From: Ensifer sp. BR816
GTDB taxonomy: Bacteria; Pseudomonadota; Alphaproteobacteria; Rhizobiales; Rhizobiaceae
NCBI RefSeq assembly: GCF_000378985.1
Contig: NZ_KB905370.1
Span: 4,958,799-5,022,798, forward strand
DNA: 64,000 nucleotides
Reading direction: 5' to 3'
The notes beneath the pieces were generated by a model. That model was not told the origin of the DNA. It saw nothing but the letters and a program-made list of their open reading frames with translations, and ran no database searches. A program made the position numbers and the translations under genes. The stretch's first letter is position 1; the number at the start of each line of letters is the position of its first letter. This document shows, in pieces, positions 26,010 through 33,551 of the stretch.

Positions 26010-26368
26010 TGGGCACGTTTGTCGTCGCCGCAATCACAATTCTGGTGGCCGTCCTCATCGTGCTTGGCGCATGCTTTTCGCTGCTCGCGGCGCTTGGCCT
26101 CCTTCGCTTCCCGGATCTCTACACGCGCATGCACGCGGCCTCGAAAGCGGGCACCGTCGGTTCTGGCCTGTTGCTGGTCGCCGCCGGGTTGCACTCGCTC
26201 GATCCCGCCATTTTCGTGCGCGCGCTTGCCGGTTTCGTATTCCTGGTGCTGACGGCGCCGATCTCGGCTCATTTGCTGGCGAAAGCCGCTCATCAGGCGG
26301 GTTACAGGATGACGAAACAATCGGTTATAGATCAGCTGCCACAAAAGGAAGAGCCACGGCGGCATTGA
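26009..26368 (+). CDS. mnhG: Antiporter subunit G
   Basis: A 119-residue membrane protein with three helices, last gene of the antiporter operon. [38 protein letters not shown] is the MnhG signature (G-x-x-R-F-P-D-x-x-x-R-x-H-A-x-x-x-x-x-T). [30 protein letters not shown] completes the family pattern. It shares one base with subunit F (TGATG). Downstream comes the ~400-base mucR leader, with no evident terminator. Confidence 0.92.
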   Translation: MGTFVVAAITILVAVLIVLGACFSLLAALGLLRFPDLYTRMHAASKAGTVGSGLLLVAAGLHSLDPAIFVRALAGFVFLVLTAPISAHLLAKAAHQAGYRMTKQSVIDQLPQKEEPRRH

Positions 26369-26774
26369 TTGGCGCCATTTCTGATTCTGTATTTCGGGAC
26401 AATTCCGCCACAGCGGACAAATTTAGTGACCTGAAATAGATATGCTGCTCATTGACAAAAATTATGTTTTGACATTTTGCAGATCAGTGTTAAGCCAGTA
26501 ACCGCAAAGTGTCGTTGTGATCAATACTTTGAACTGGAATTCCAGCTTGAGTTGTGATTCTTTTCCGTTGCTTTGAGGCGCCGATGGGTTCGGCGCCTTG
26601 GTGACGGGTTTCGCTGTCGCGATTCGAGCCTTGATGTTGCAGCGGAGCGGTGCTCCCGTGGCGGCTATCGCTCAGTTCCAAGGCGGCAAGCGCTGTTCGG
26701 CGGCATTTTGGCATATCCTCCCTCCTGAAACCTTGTTTCAGGGATTTGTTGCTGGATTCCGATAGGAGAAAAAA
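26369..26774 (+). promoter_or_regulatory. mucR upstream region with AT-rich patch and two hairpins
   Basis: 406 bases without a gene. The first ~150 bases are AT-rich and T-rich (around 26440-26500), a pattern to which MucR/Ros proteins bind, so autoregulation is likely. Two perfect hairpins follow: AGGCGCCG-7-CGGCGCCT (26576-26598) and CCTGAAAC-CTT-GTTTCAGG (26724-26742). The second ends about 30 bases before the start codon, just ahead of the ribosome site ATAGGAG (about 26762-26768). Whether the start of transcription lies upstream of both is not known. Confidence 0.6.
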
Positions 26775-27206
26775 ATGAGTGAGAACACGCTCGGTGCGAG
26801 CAACGAACTCCTGGTTGAGCTGACGGCGGAAATCGTTGCCGCCTATGTGAGCAACCATGTGGTTCCGGTTGCCGAGTTGCCGACGCTGATAGCCGATGTC
26901 CATTCGGCTCTCAACAACACGACGGCTCCCGCGCCGGTGGTCGTTCCGGTCGAAAAACCGAAACCGGCGGTCTCCGTTCGCAAGTCCGTGCAGGATGATC
27001 AGATCACCTGCCTCGAATGTGGCGGCACGTTCAAGTCGCTGAAGCGCCATTTGATGACCCACCACAATCTTTCGCCGGAAGAGTATCGCGAGAAGTGGGA
27101 TCTGCCGGCGGACTATCCGATGGTGGCACCGGCCTACGCGGAGGCCCGCTCGCGTCTCGCTAAGGAAATGGGGCTGGGTCAGCGTCGCAAGCGCCGCGGC
27201 AAATAG
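26775..27206 (+). CDS. mucR: MucR/Ros family zinc-finger transcriptional regulator
   Basis: A 143-residue global regulator of exopolysaccharide, motility and other envelope genes in rhizobia. The C2H2 zinc finger is C79-L-E-C82[10 protein letters not shown]92-x-x-x-H96-H97, followed by [39 protein letters not shown], the DNA-binding extension; the N-terminal ~50 residues ([19 protein letters not shown]) form the oligomerisation domain. Length and sequence are those of the Sinorhizobium MucR. ATAGGAG precedes ATG 26775. Own long leader with structured elements; a terminator follows at 27261. The neighbour sufE is convergent. Confidence 0.95.
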   Translation: MSENTLGASNELLVELTAEIVAAYVSNHVVPVAELPTLIADVHSALNNTTAPAPVVVPVEKPKPAVSVRKSVQDDQITCLECGGTFKSLKRHLMTHHNLSPEEYREKWDLPADYPMVAPAYAEARSRLAKEMGLGQRRKRRGK

Positions 27207-27260
27207 ACGGGTCGCCCGGCAACTGGCCGGGCAAGCCTTGCGCATTGATATTGAGGTCGA

Positions 27261-27287
27261 AGCCGGGCTGTCTCAGTCCGGCTTTTT
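27261..27287 (+). terminator. Rho-independent terminator downstream of mucR
   Basis: AGCCGG (27261-27266) pairs with CCGGCT (27278-27283) followed by a run of T. A second hairpin without T-run, GCCCGGC-5-GCCGGGC, lies at 27214-27232 right after the mucR stop. Confidence 0.75.
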
Positions 27288-27318
27288 GGCGATCAGGCCG
27301 ACCGTGGGTGCGCCGATC

Positions 27319-27741
27319 TCACGCGGGCAGGCGTGTCTCGGCCTCGCCCTTGATTCTCCGGATCATCGAGCGCAGACCGTTGGCGCGCTGCGACGACAGA
27401 TGCTCGATGAGGCCGATCCTGCCGAAGATATCGAGTGCGTCGATCCTGGCGATCTCCGAGGCGCGCTTGCCCGAAAAGATCGCAAGCGCGATCGCCACCA
27501 GGCCGCGGACGATGTGCGCGTCCGATTCTCCCTCGAAGGTCAGGACCGGGTCGTCCTGATCACCGGACGTGCGGGTCACCAGCCAAACCTGACTGGCGCA
27601 GCCCTGAACCTTGTTCTCGCTGGTCCTTGAGACTTCCGGCATCTCCGGCAGGCTCTTGCCCAGTTCGATGACGTAGCGGTAGCGATCTTCCCACTCTTCG
27701 AGAAAGGCGAAATCGTCGATGATCTGATCAAGTGAAACCAT
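27319..27741 (-). CDS. sufE: SufE family cysteine desulfurase-activating protein
   Basis: A 140-residue cytoplasmic sulfur acceptor that takes persulfide from SufS-type cysteine desulfurase and passes it to the Fe-S scaffold. ATG 27741 starts MVSLDQIIDDFAFLEEWEDRYRYVIELGKSLPEMP, the family N-terminus. The active Cys is in ENKVQGCASQVWL (G-C-x-S-x-V-W). GLVAIALAIFSGKRASEI matches the rest. The reading frame continues 96 bases upstream but without homology. It is convergent to mucR, with the terminator between them. The remaining suf genes are not in the window. Confidence 0.94.
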   Translation of the reverse strand: MVSLDQIIDDFAFLEEWEDRYRYVIELGKSLPEMPEVSRTSENKVQGCASQVWLVTRTSGDQDDPVLTFEGESDAHIVRGLVAIALAIFSGKRASEIARIDALDIFGRIGLIEHLSSQRANGLRSMIRRIKGEAETRLPA

Positions 27742-27981
27742 GGCTGATCCGAATGTGGCGCTCTGGCGATCGACTGCCGGTCGCCGCGCCTTGCTCTCCG
27801 TCCCGCGCCAATTCAGGCACGGGATGCTGTTCACCATTCATATAGGGGATACGGGCCGCAAAGAGAACAGCTCATGGCTTAATGGGATTCCGTTCGGCCG
27901 AGGGCTCGAACAAAAACCGCCGCGAGGCGCGAGAGCCTTTGCGACGGCACAGTTGGCAGTGGGCTTACTGGCAGAACCGGT

Positions 27982-28419
27982 CTAGTTGGTCGCAGCCGCC
28001 TTGGGATCGAGACGCTTTTCCGGGACGGGCGTGCGCTTGAAAACCGGCATGGCTTCATTCGCCGGCTCTCCGGATGGGAGGGTCTCGGCAGACCGCACGG
28101 TGCCGGTCATGACCTTGGCGTCGGGCGCTCCGGTCTCGGTTTCGGCAAATTGGCTGTCCAGGAACTCATAGGCGATGCGCGCACCCTCGCGGGCACGGTG
28201 GCCGAGGGCGACGAATGTTTCGCCACCCTTCTCGCAGACGTCCGGCTTCTGGATGCAGATCGCGCTGATATATTGAAAGGCCTCGTTGGCCGCGGAGAAG
28301 GTGTCGCCGATTTCCACTTTCGGCCCGTTTTCCAGCTTGGCGCTGCTCGACGGGTCGAGGAAGGGGAGCAATACGAGCACTAGCGAAAACCAGAACGTCG
28401 CCTTTACGAGAAACCACAT
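27982..28419 (-). CDS. DUF5330 family protein
   Basis: A 145-residue protein with an N-terminal membrane helix (MWFLVKATFWFSLVLVLLPFLD), then a soluble, probably periplasmic part. Two Cys in SAICIQKPDVCEKGGETF could form a disulfide; the pattern AxxxYIxAICxxxPDVCxxG is typical of the DUF5330 family of alphaproteobacteria. The C-terminal ~50 residues are proline-rich and low complexity. ATG 28419 has AGGA upstream at ~12 bases; an upstream in-frame ATG at 28581 would add a non-conserved segment. Function unknown. It is divergent from the sensor kinase at 28.9 kb. Confidence 0.8.
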   Translation of the reverse strand: MWFLVKATFWFSLVLVLLPFLDPSSSAKLENGPKVEIGDTFSAANEAFQYISAICIQKPDVCEKGGETFVALGHRAREGARIAYEFLDSQFAETETGAPDAKVMTGTVRSAETLPSGEPANEAMPVFKRTPVPEKRLDPKAAATN

Positions 28420-28911
28420 GTTCTGCCCATCCTCTATCAGGCCGCCGCCTCCGAATTTCGAGCCCGGATTTGGTGTCTTCGGCATGCCCTCTATCGCCAA
28501 CGCCTTTTGTTGTCCTGCGCCCGGTGGCTGTGTCGCAGCACGTCGGGTGTCTTCTGTCGTCGACGGTAGAACGGGAATCACAAGACCGGTTTTCCAGAAA
28601 TGCCGGGATTTGGTTCAAATTTTAGCGAACTGGTCGATTCTGGCATGGTCGGTGGGTGTTTATCCCGCATTTTAACGACCACCGTTAAGGTTCATGGCAG
28701 GCTGTGCGGCGCAAGGCCCGAGTGGCGCGACACCGCCGCCGGCGCGCTCTGCCCAAATCATTAACAGGAAGCAGAAAATCCACCGAAATCCGCTGCTTAC
28801 GCGCCGTTAACCACAACGGACGAAGCTCATCGGAATTGCCTCGAAACGGGAATTTTCACCCATTTCGCGGGCCCACGCGGCAAGCGCGTTTATTCTTTCA
28901 TTAAGCCGGGG
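28420..28911. other. Divergent intergenic region, DUF5330 gene and sensor kinase
   Basis: 492 bases without a supported gene. TTAA elements recur: TTAACG at about 28672, TTAAGG at about 28684, TTAACA at about 28761 and TTAACC at about 28807. The first two form TTAA-N9-TTAA, not the N7 spacing of a CtrA box. GGTTAAC-type half sites are frequent in cell-cycle promoters of this group, but nothing here is decisive. Confidence 0.4.
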
Positions 28912-30600
28912 ATGCGAGATTCGGACCATCACGAGGCGGTCCGTTCTACCTGCTTGCGAAACGCGCAAGGACTGCGAATCTGCCTCGCAAGAAGAATAAA
29001 GGTGGCAGGGCAAAGCGTGAGCGTATTGCGTAACATGGCTGGCAATTGGGCATCCCGCATGGATGAAGCCGCCGCTGCATGGCTGCCGCGACGCCCGCCC
29101 GGCCGCGTTGCGGAACGCCATGATTTCAAACGACTGCGTCCCCTCGTCGCCGTCGCCTTGACGGCACTGCCGATCGTGCCGCTGGCCCTGTCGGCGGTCT
29201 TGCCGGTTTCCGTGGCCTTACCGGTCGGGACGGCGCTTTGGGCGTCGGCTTCACTGCTTGCGGCAGCAGCGAGCCTTGCGGCGCACCGCATGGTGCCGGC
29301 GGCCGCGGAGGCGGAGCCGTCCCTCGTCACTGATCTGCCTGATCTCTCCGCGGCCTATGATCTCTTCGCCGGTCTCGTCACCGTTCACGACCCGCGTGGC
29401 CACGTGCTGTCCGTTCACGGGCGCGACGCCCCCGGCCACCTGAAGTTGATGCGCGACCCTCGCGGACGCGGCTTGATCGAACAAATTCATATATCCGACC
29501 GCATCAGCTTCCTGAAGGCGATCGATGCATTGCGCCAGGACGGCGAGTGCTCGGCGGTCGATATCCGCATCGAGCGTCCGTCGGCTTCTGCCGATGCTCC
29601 GCAATTCGTGCACATGCGCTGCGAGATGACGCCCCTTCGCGATGCCGAGGGGCGTCTGATGGCGATCATCGCCCAATCCCGCGATGTTTCTGACGAGTCC
29701 CGCCTGCGGGCGGAAGTCGCCGCGAAGGCGGCGCATGCCGAATCGGCCAACGATGCGAAGACGCGTTTCCTCGCGGCTGTGAGTCACGAGTTGCGCACGC
29801 CACTCAATGCCATTCTCGGCTTTTCGGATGTTCTTTCCGGCGAATATTTCGGCAAGCTGGAGAATGACCGGCAGCGCGAATATGTTTCCTTGATTCACCG
29901 TTCCGGCACGCATCTCCTTTCCGTCGTCAACACGATGCTCGATGTGAGCAAGATCGAGGCCGGCCGCTACGAGCTCGTGCCCGAGCCTTTCCGGGTCGCG
30001 GACGCGGTCGCCGCCTGTGAAGCGATGCTGTCGCATCAGGCGCGTGAGAAGGGCGTGAGGCTGACAAGCCGCGTGACCCGGTCGGTGGGTGAAATCAACG
30101 CCGACCAACGGGCCCTCCAGCAGATCCTGATCAATCTCGTCGGCAATGCCGTGAAGTTCACCGACAAGGGCGGCCTCGTCACGGTCGATGCGGAAATCGA
30201 CGGCGCGATGTTGAAGTTGACCGTCAGCGATACCGGCATCGGTATTGCCGAAGAGAAGCTGGAAATGCTCGGCCAACCTTTCGTCCAGATTCAAAATGAC
30301 TATACGCGCCGCTATGAGGGCACCGGTCTGGGCCTGTCGCTGGTCAAGGGGCTCGTCCAGTTGCATGGCGGCACGATTTCGATCCGCAGCTCGGAAGGCG
30401 AGGGAACGGTTGTCGTCGTGTCGATACCGCGGGACGGCTGCGGCATTGACAAACCGGAGCAGGTGAGCGCCGGCGCGAGAGTGGAATTTCCGCCGCGGCT
30501 GAAGGGGCGCGACGAAAAGACGTGCGAATTGCAGACAGAGGCTACCAAACGAACAATCGAGGAAAGGGGACATGGCGCCGCGCAAGCGAAAACAGCCTGA
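28912..30600 (+). CDS. Sensor histidine kinase of the PleC/DivJ/PdhS group
   Basis: A membrane-bound kinase, 562 residues from ATG 28912; ATG 29035 (MAGNWASRMDEAA) or nearby GTGs are also possible starts. Two hydrophobic helices (residues ~75-120), then a PAS-like region with a C-terminal PAC-type end (FVHMRCEMTPLRDAEGRLMAIIAQSRDVSDE). HisKA has the phosphorylated His292 in AAVSHELRTPLNAILGFSDVL; the following EYFGKL, then REYVSLIHRSGTHLLSVVNTMLDVSKIEAG resembles PleC, DivJ and PdhS, which act on DivK/PleD. HATPase: NLVGNAVKFTDKG, DTGIGI, GTGLGLSLVKGL. The end overlaps the PG-binding gene by 29 bases. Not the same gene as pleC at 55.1 kb. Confidence 0.88.
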   Translation: MRDSDHHEAVRSTCLRNAQGLRICLARRIKVAGQSVSVLRNMAGNWASRMDEAAAAWLPRRPPGRVAERHDFKRLRPLVAVALTALPIVPLALSAVLPVSVALPVGTALWASASLLAAAASLAAHRMVPAAAEAEPSLVTDLPDLSAAYDLFAGLVTVHDPRGHVLSVHGRDAPGHLKLMRDPRGRGLIEQIHISDRISFLKAIDALRQDGECSAVDIRIERPSASADAPQFVHMRCEMTPLRDAEGRLMAIIAQSRDVSDESRLRAEVAAKAAHAESANDAKTRFLAAVSHELRTPLNAILGFSDVLSGEYFGKLENDRQREYVSLIHRSGTHLLSVVNTMLDVSKIEAGRYELVPEPFRVADAVAACEAMLSHQAREKGVRLTSRVTRSVGEINADQRALQQILINLVGNAVKFTDKGGLVTVDAEIDGAMLKLTVSDTGIGIAEEKLEMLGQPFVQIQNDYTRRYEGTGLGLSLVKGLVQLHGGTISIRSSEGEGTVVVVSIPRDGCGIDKPEQVSAGARVEFPPRLKGRDEKTCELQTEATKRTIEERGHGAAQAKTA

Positions 30601-31552
30601 CCGGAAACGGGGCGGGCGGTCGCGGCAGGGCATCGCGTTGCGCGGATTGGCGCTCGCGGGCCAGGGCCTCGGCCGTTGCGCCGTGCTGGCCGGCCGGTTG
30701 ATTGGGCACCATCCGCTGGGAGCAGGCGGATCGGCGGCCTTCGCCGTTGTCTTCAGCTTCGTGGCGGCGAACGCCATGTGGTATCAGCCCGGTACGCATC
30801 CCTCGCCGCTGTTGCGCACCCGGGTTCCGCTGGTAGGCCCCGAGGTTGCCGAGCGCCTGGCGGCCGCCAACGGCGAGGCCGTCGAACCACGCAAGGTGAC
30901 GACCTTCGTGATCGAGCGCGAAGGCGAAGCGAAGGCGGAACAGGACCAGGAGACGGTCGCCGGGCAGGAGGGTTCCTCGGAGCTACGTGCGCTGCGGTCG
31001 GCGGAGACCTCGGCGGACGTGGGCGCTGCCCTGCCGTCGGCTCTTGTCGCAGACGTCCAGAAGGAACTGGCCCGGCTCGGCCTCTACGACGGCACGCCGG
31101 ACGGCCGCAACGGTCCGAAGACCGCATCCGCCATCCTCCGCTTCGAAAAGCGCGCCGGGCGCAGGGAAACCGGCATGGCCAACGCCGATCTCCTTCACGT
31201 GCTCCGGGCAGCCAAGGGCTCCGAAACCGCCCTTGCAGCGCCGGGCAGCCGCCCCTATGCCGACCCGAAATCGGTGCCCGCGGAGATCGATCCGGTCGCC
31301 GCCGCGATCCGCACCGCGGAGGGGGATACAACGCTCATTCCGCCTGCCGAGATCCCGGCATCGAGCGAACTTGTCATGAATATCCAGAAGGGGCTGAGCA
31401 ACCTCGCCTACGCCGACATCGTCGTCGACGGCGTCGCCGGAGATCAGACCCGGGCGGCGATCCGCCATTTCGAGAAGCACTACCGGCTTCCGCAGACCGG
31501 CGAACCGAACGGCAAGGTTCTCAAGAAGCTGAAGGAAATCGGCGCGCTATAA
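30572..31552 (+). CDS. Peptidoglycan-binding domain protein with N-terminal anchor
   Basis: A 326-residue protein. The basic N-terminus (MAPRKRKQPDRKRGG) is followed by a membrane helix around residues 53-70 (GGSAAFAVVFSFVAANAMW), so it is a single-pass protein with the bulk in the periplasm. Two peptidoglycan-binding-1 domains: LVADVQKELARLGLYDGTPDGRNGPKTASAILRFEKRAG and LVMNIQKGLSNLAYADIVVDGVAGDQTRAAIRHFEKHYRLP, separated by ~90 residues of linker. It starts inside the kinase gene with its own ribosome site (GGAAAGGGG), so the two are almost surely cotranscribed. A structural or septal role is inferred. Confidence 0.88.
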   Translation: MAPRKRKQPDRKRGGRSRQGIALRGLALAGQGLGRCAVLAGRLIGHHPLGAGGSAAFAVVFSFVAANAMWYQPGTHPSPLLRTRVPLVGPEVAERLAAANGEAVEPRKVTTFVIEREGEAKAEQDQETVAGQEGSSELRALRSAETSADVGAALPSALVADVQKELARLGLYDGTPDGRNGPKTASAILRFEKRAGRRETGMANADLLHVLRAAKGSETALAAPGSRPYADPKSVPAEIDPVAAAIRTAEGDTTLIPPAEIPASSELVMNIQKGLSNLAYADIVVDGVAGDQTRAAIRHFEKHYRLPQTGEPNGKVLKKLKEIGAL

Positions 31553-31582
31553 ATCCGTAAGGATTGCGGCGACGGCCCCTAC

Positions 31583-31683
31583 TGCATCTTTCCTTAAATC
31601 GTACCGACTTAAAGTTAAAACATGCAGCATTTCAAAAAGCGACAGCGACGTTCGCGCGTCTGACAAGACGCGCGGCGCTGCAG
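31583..31683 (+). repeat. Dispersed two-hairpin intergenic repeat, copy 2
   Basis: TGCATCTTTCCTTAAA ... AAACATGCAGC in the left half, TTCAAAA, then GACAGCGACG ... GCGCGTCTGACAAGACGCGC and GGCGCTGCAG in the right half. It begins 31 bases after the PG-binding protein stop and ends 45 bases before the DUF1491 start. Confidence 0.85.
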
Positions 31684-31727
31684 GGCGGTCGTTTGCATAT
31701 CGATCAGTGCGCGTGTATCTGCCTGGA

Positions 31728-32084
31728 ATGCGCGTCAAAACCCACATCTTCGTCGCCTCGCTCTTGCGCCGCGTTTTCGCGGGCGGCGGTTATGCGGCAG
31801 TGTTGCGCAAAGGAGCGGAGGAAGCCGGGGCGCTTTTCATTCGCCAGCGCACCCGCCTCGGGACCGAGACGCTCTATGCGCCGGCGCCGCAGAGCTTCTT
31901 CGAGGAGGAAACCGATAGTCTCCGCAAGTTCGAAGTTCGGCTGCGGGACGCGCAGGCGGAAGTCATCGATGGCGCTCTGTCGTCGGAAATCCGCTTCGAC
32001 CCGGATTGCTGGATCGTCGAGATCGAGCTCGACGATTGCGGCGATCTGTTGCATGTGGTTGCGGATACGGACGCCAGCCGTTGA
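31728..32084 (+). CDS. DUF1491 family protein
   Basis: A 118-residue cytoplasmic protein. MRVKTHIFVASLLRRVFAGGGYAAVLRKGAEEAGALFIRQRTR and FEVRLRDAQAEVIDGALSSEIRFDPDCWIVEIELDD match the DUF1491 family of alphaproteobacteria: R-x-x-x-x-G-A-x-x-A-G-A-I-F-V and D-P-D-x-W-I-V-E-I-E. ATG 31728 is preferred to in-frame GTGs 15-21 bases upstream, since the family begins MRVK. No function is known. Flanked on both sides by copies of the dispersed repeat. Confidence 0.88.
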   Translation: MRVKTHIFVASLLRRVFAGGGYAAVLRKGAEEAGALFIRQRTRLGTETLYAPAPQSFFEEETDSLRKFEVRLRDAQAEVIDGALSSEIRFDPDCWIVEIELDDCGDLLHVVADTDASR

Positions 32085-32102
32085 AGGCGAAATCCGCCCT
32101 TA

Positions 32103-32205
32103 GCGCATCGGCCCGACAATCGGACCCGATTTTCGGAAAGCGCGATGTGTAGATTCAAAGGCTTACAGCGTCCTTTGTGCGTCCTAAAGGACGCACGGCG
32201 CTGCA
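32103..32205 (+). repeat. Dispersed intergenic repeat, copy 3 (variant left half)
   Basis: The right half (32161-32205) has TTACAGCGTCC, a hairpin GTGCGTCC-TAAA-GGACGCAC, then GGCGCTGCAG, as in the other copies. The left half differs: GCATCGGCCCGA ... TCGGACCCGATTTTCGGAAAGC ... GATTCAAAG, so two module types share one right half. It lies between the DUF1491 and DUF2336 genes, 12 bases from the latter's stop. Confidence 0.75.
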
Positions 32206-32217
32206 GGAGGCGGCATA

Positions 32218-33261
32218 TTATTTTCGCCCGGTGGTCCGCTTGGGCTGTGCCGCACCCGCGGGAATGCCAGGCGCGGCGCGTGCCTCCTGCCGACGCGAAT
32301 CGGGGGCCCGATTTTCCGCGAGATGGGTTTCGTGGCGGATCGGCCTTGCGTCGCCGTCGGCGCGCAGCCACGCTTCCACGCGTTCGACGCTTGTCTTTCG
32401 GTCGAGGCTCCTGATCAAGGCTTCGGCACGGTTGCCTGTGCCAGACCTGTCGGAAAGATGCGGGTAAAGCGCCAGGAGCAGGACGGCCAGATCTGCAGCG
32501 GGGAAGTCGAGCGCCGCAAGTGTGACGGCGAGCTGTTGGCCGGAAACGTCGAGAAGGATTCTTTCGGCAAGCGCGCCGCTTGCCGCCAGGGCGTCGGCAA
32601 GCGCCGTCGCGAACAGGATCGCCTCGCCGTTGCGGGCAAACCGCATCAGCAGCGCCTGATGGAGATCGTCGATCGGCTGGAGGCTTGCCCCTTGGCGGAG
32701 AGGCTGGGCGCCAGCGCGCGCCAGCGCCCTGATCTCCTCGCGCAGCTTGTTTTCCCGGGCCACGCGCTCGGATGAGGGGCGACCGTCGGCCGGTGCCGGT
32801 GGGGACGGGGCGGCCGTGACGGATATGTCGGCGGGCGGTGCGGCGGCAGTCAGCTGCCGGTGTTCCACGAGCGCATCGACAAGCGACGGCGAAAGATCCT
32901 CCCGATGCGCGATCGCATTGGCATGGGCGGGGCCCTGCTGGCGGATGATCGACATCAGCGTCCGATCCGGGATCGCTTTCGACCGGGTGAGAAAGATCGC
33001 GGCGATCGAGATCGGCATGCTGCCGATGAGCAGCGCGACCGATTCGGGCACATGGGCGCATTGCGATAGGGCAGCGGCAGCCTGCCGCCGCGCCTCGTTG
33101 CTGGAACCGAGGAAAAGCGGTTCGAAGAGCTCGGCGAACTGCTTCAAGTCGGATTTGCGCGGGATGCGAAGGCTCTCGAAGCCGGTGACGGTCGCCATCA
33201 GCACGACGTCCTTCAGCCGGCCCGTCTGCGGCCTTTCCAACTCACGAAACCGGTTCGTCAC
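32218..33261 (-). CDS. DUF2336 family protein
   Basis: A ~347-residue alphaproteobacterial protein. FRELERPQTGRLKDVVLMATVTGFESLRIPRKSDLKQFAELFEPLFLGSS is the typical start, and RRQAAAALSQCAHVPESVALLIG, PISIAAIFLTRSKAIPDRTLMSIIRQ and HANAIAHREDLSPSLVDALVEH are the helical-repeat (HEAT-like) elements of the family. The C-terminal half is more divergent. The start is uncertain: GTG 33261 (VTNRFREL) fits the conserved N-terminus; an ATG at 33198 would drop it. A CtrA-like box lies 82 bases upstream. Function unknown. Confidence 0.8.
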   Translation of the reverse strand: MTNRFRELERPQTGRLKDVVLMATVTGFESLRIPRKSDLKQFAELFEPLFLGSSNEARRQAAAALSQCAHVPESVALLIGSMPISIAAIFLTRSKAIPDRTLMSIIRQQGPAHANAIAHREDLSPSLVDALVEHRQLTAAAPPADISVTAAPSPPAPADGRPSSERVARENKLREEIRALARAGAQPLRQGASLQPIDDLHQALLMRFARNGEAILFATALADALAASGALAERILLDVSGQQLAVTLAALDFPAADLAVLLLALYPHLSDRSGTGNRAEALIRSLDRKTSVERVEAWLRADGDARPIRHETHLAENRAPDSRRQEARAAPGIPAGAAQPKRTTGRK

Positions 33262-33342
33262 GACAAATCCCAGATGCAAAAAGCATGACGCCATTGCCGA
33301 TGGCTCGGAACGGCACACGTCTCAAAAATTAGATCGAAATCG

Positions 33343-33358
33343 TTAGCGTAGCATTAAC
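33343..33358 (-). promoter_or_regulatory. CtrA-like box upstream of the DUF2336 gene
   Basis: TTAG-CGTAGCA-TTAAC: one mismatch from TTAA-N7-TTAAC. It lies 82 bases upstream of the DUF2336 start codon, and could also serve the plus-strand SH3b gene ~195 bases on. Confidence 0.45.
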
Positions 33359-33551
33359 TATGGACCTTGAGGCTTTATTCAGGCTTGCGGCATCCACATG
33401 GCGGATCGATGCGATCGGCCGCTGTTCATCCGCGACGCGGCGAACTCAGCCTTAAAAACTCCATATGCGGCCCTATTCCTCATTCGACGGTGAAGGGCGA
33501 TAAGGCCCGCCGAAGCAGAGGGCCAGTGGCCTTCCTATGGGAGAAGTGTCC

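Noticed and set aside
28672..28688. TTAA-N9-TTAA upstream of the sensor kinase as a CtrA box
   Set aside because: CtrA boxes have seven bases between the half sites; nine does not fit.
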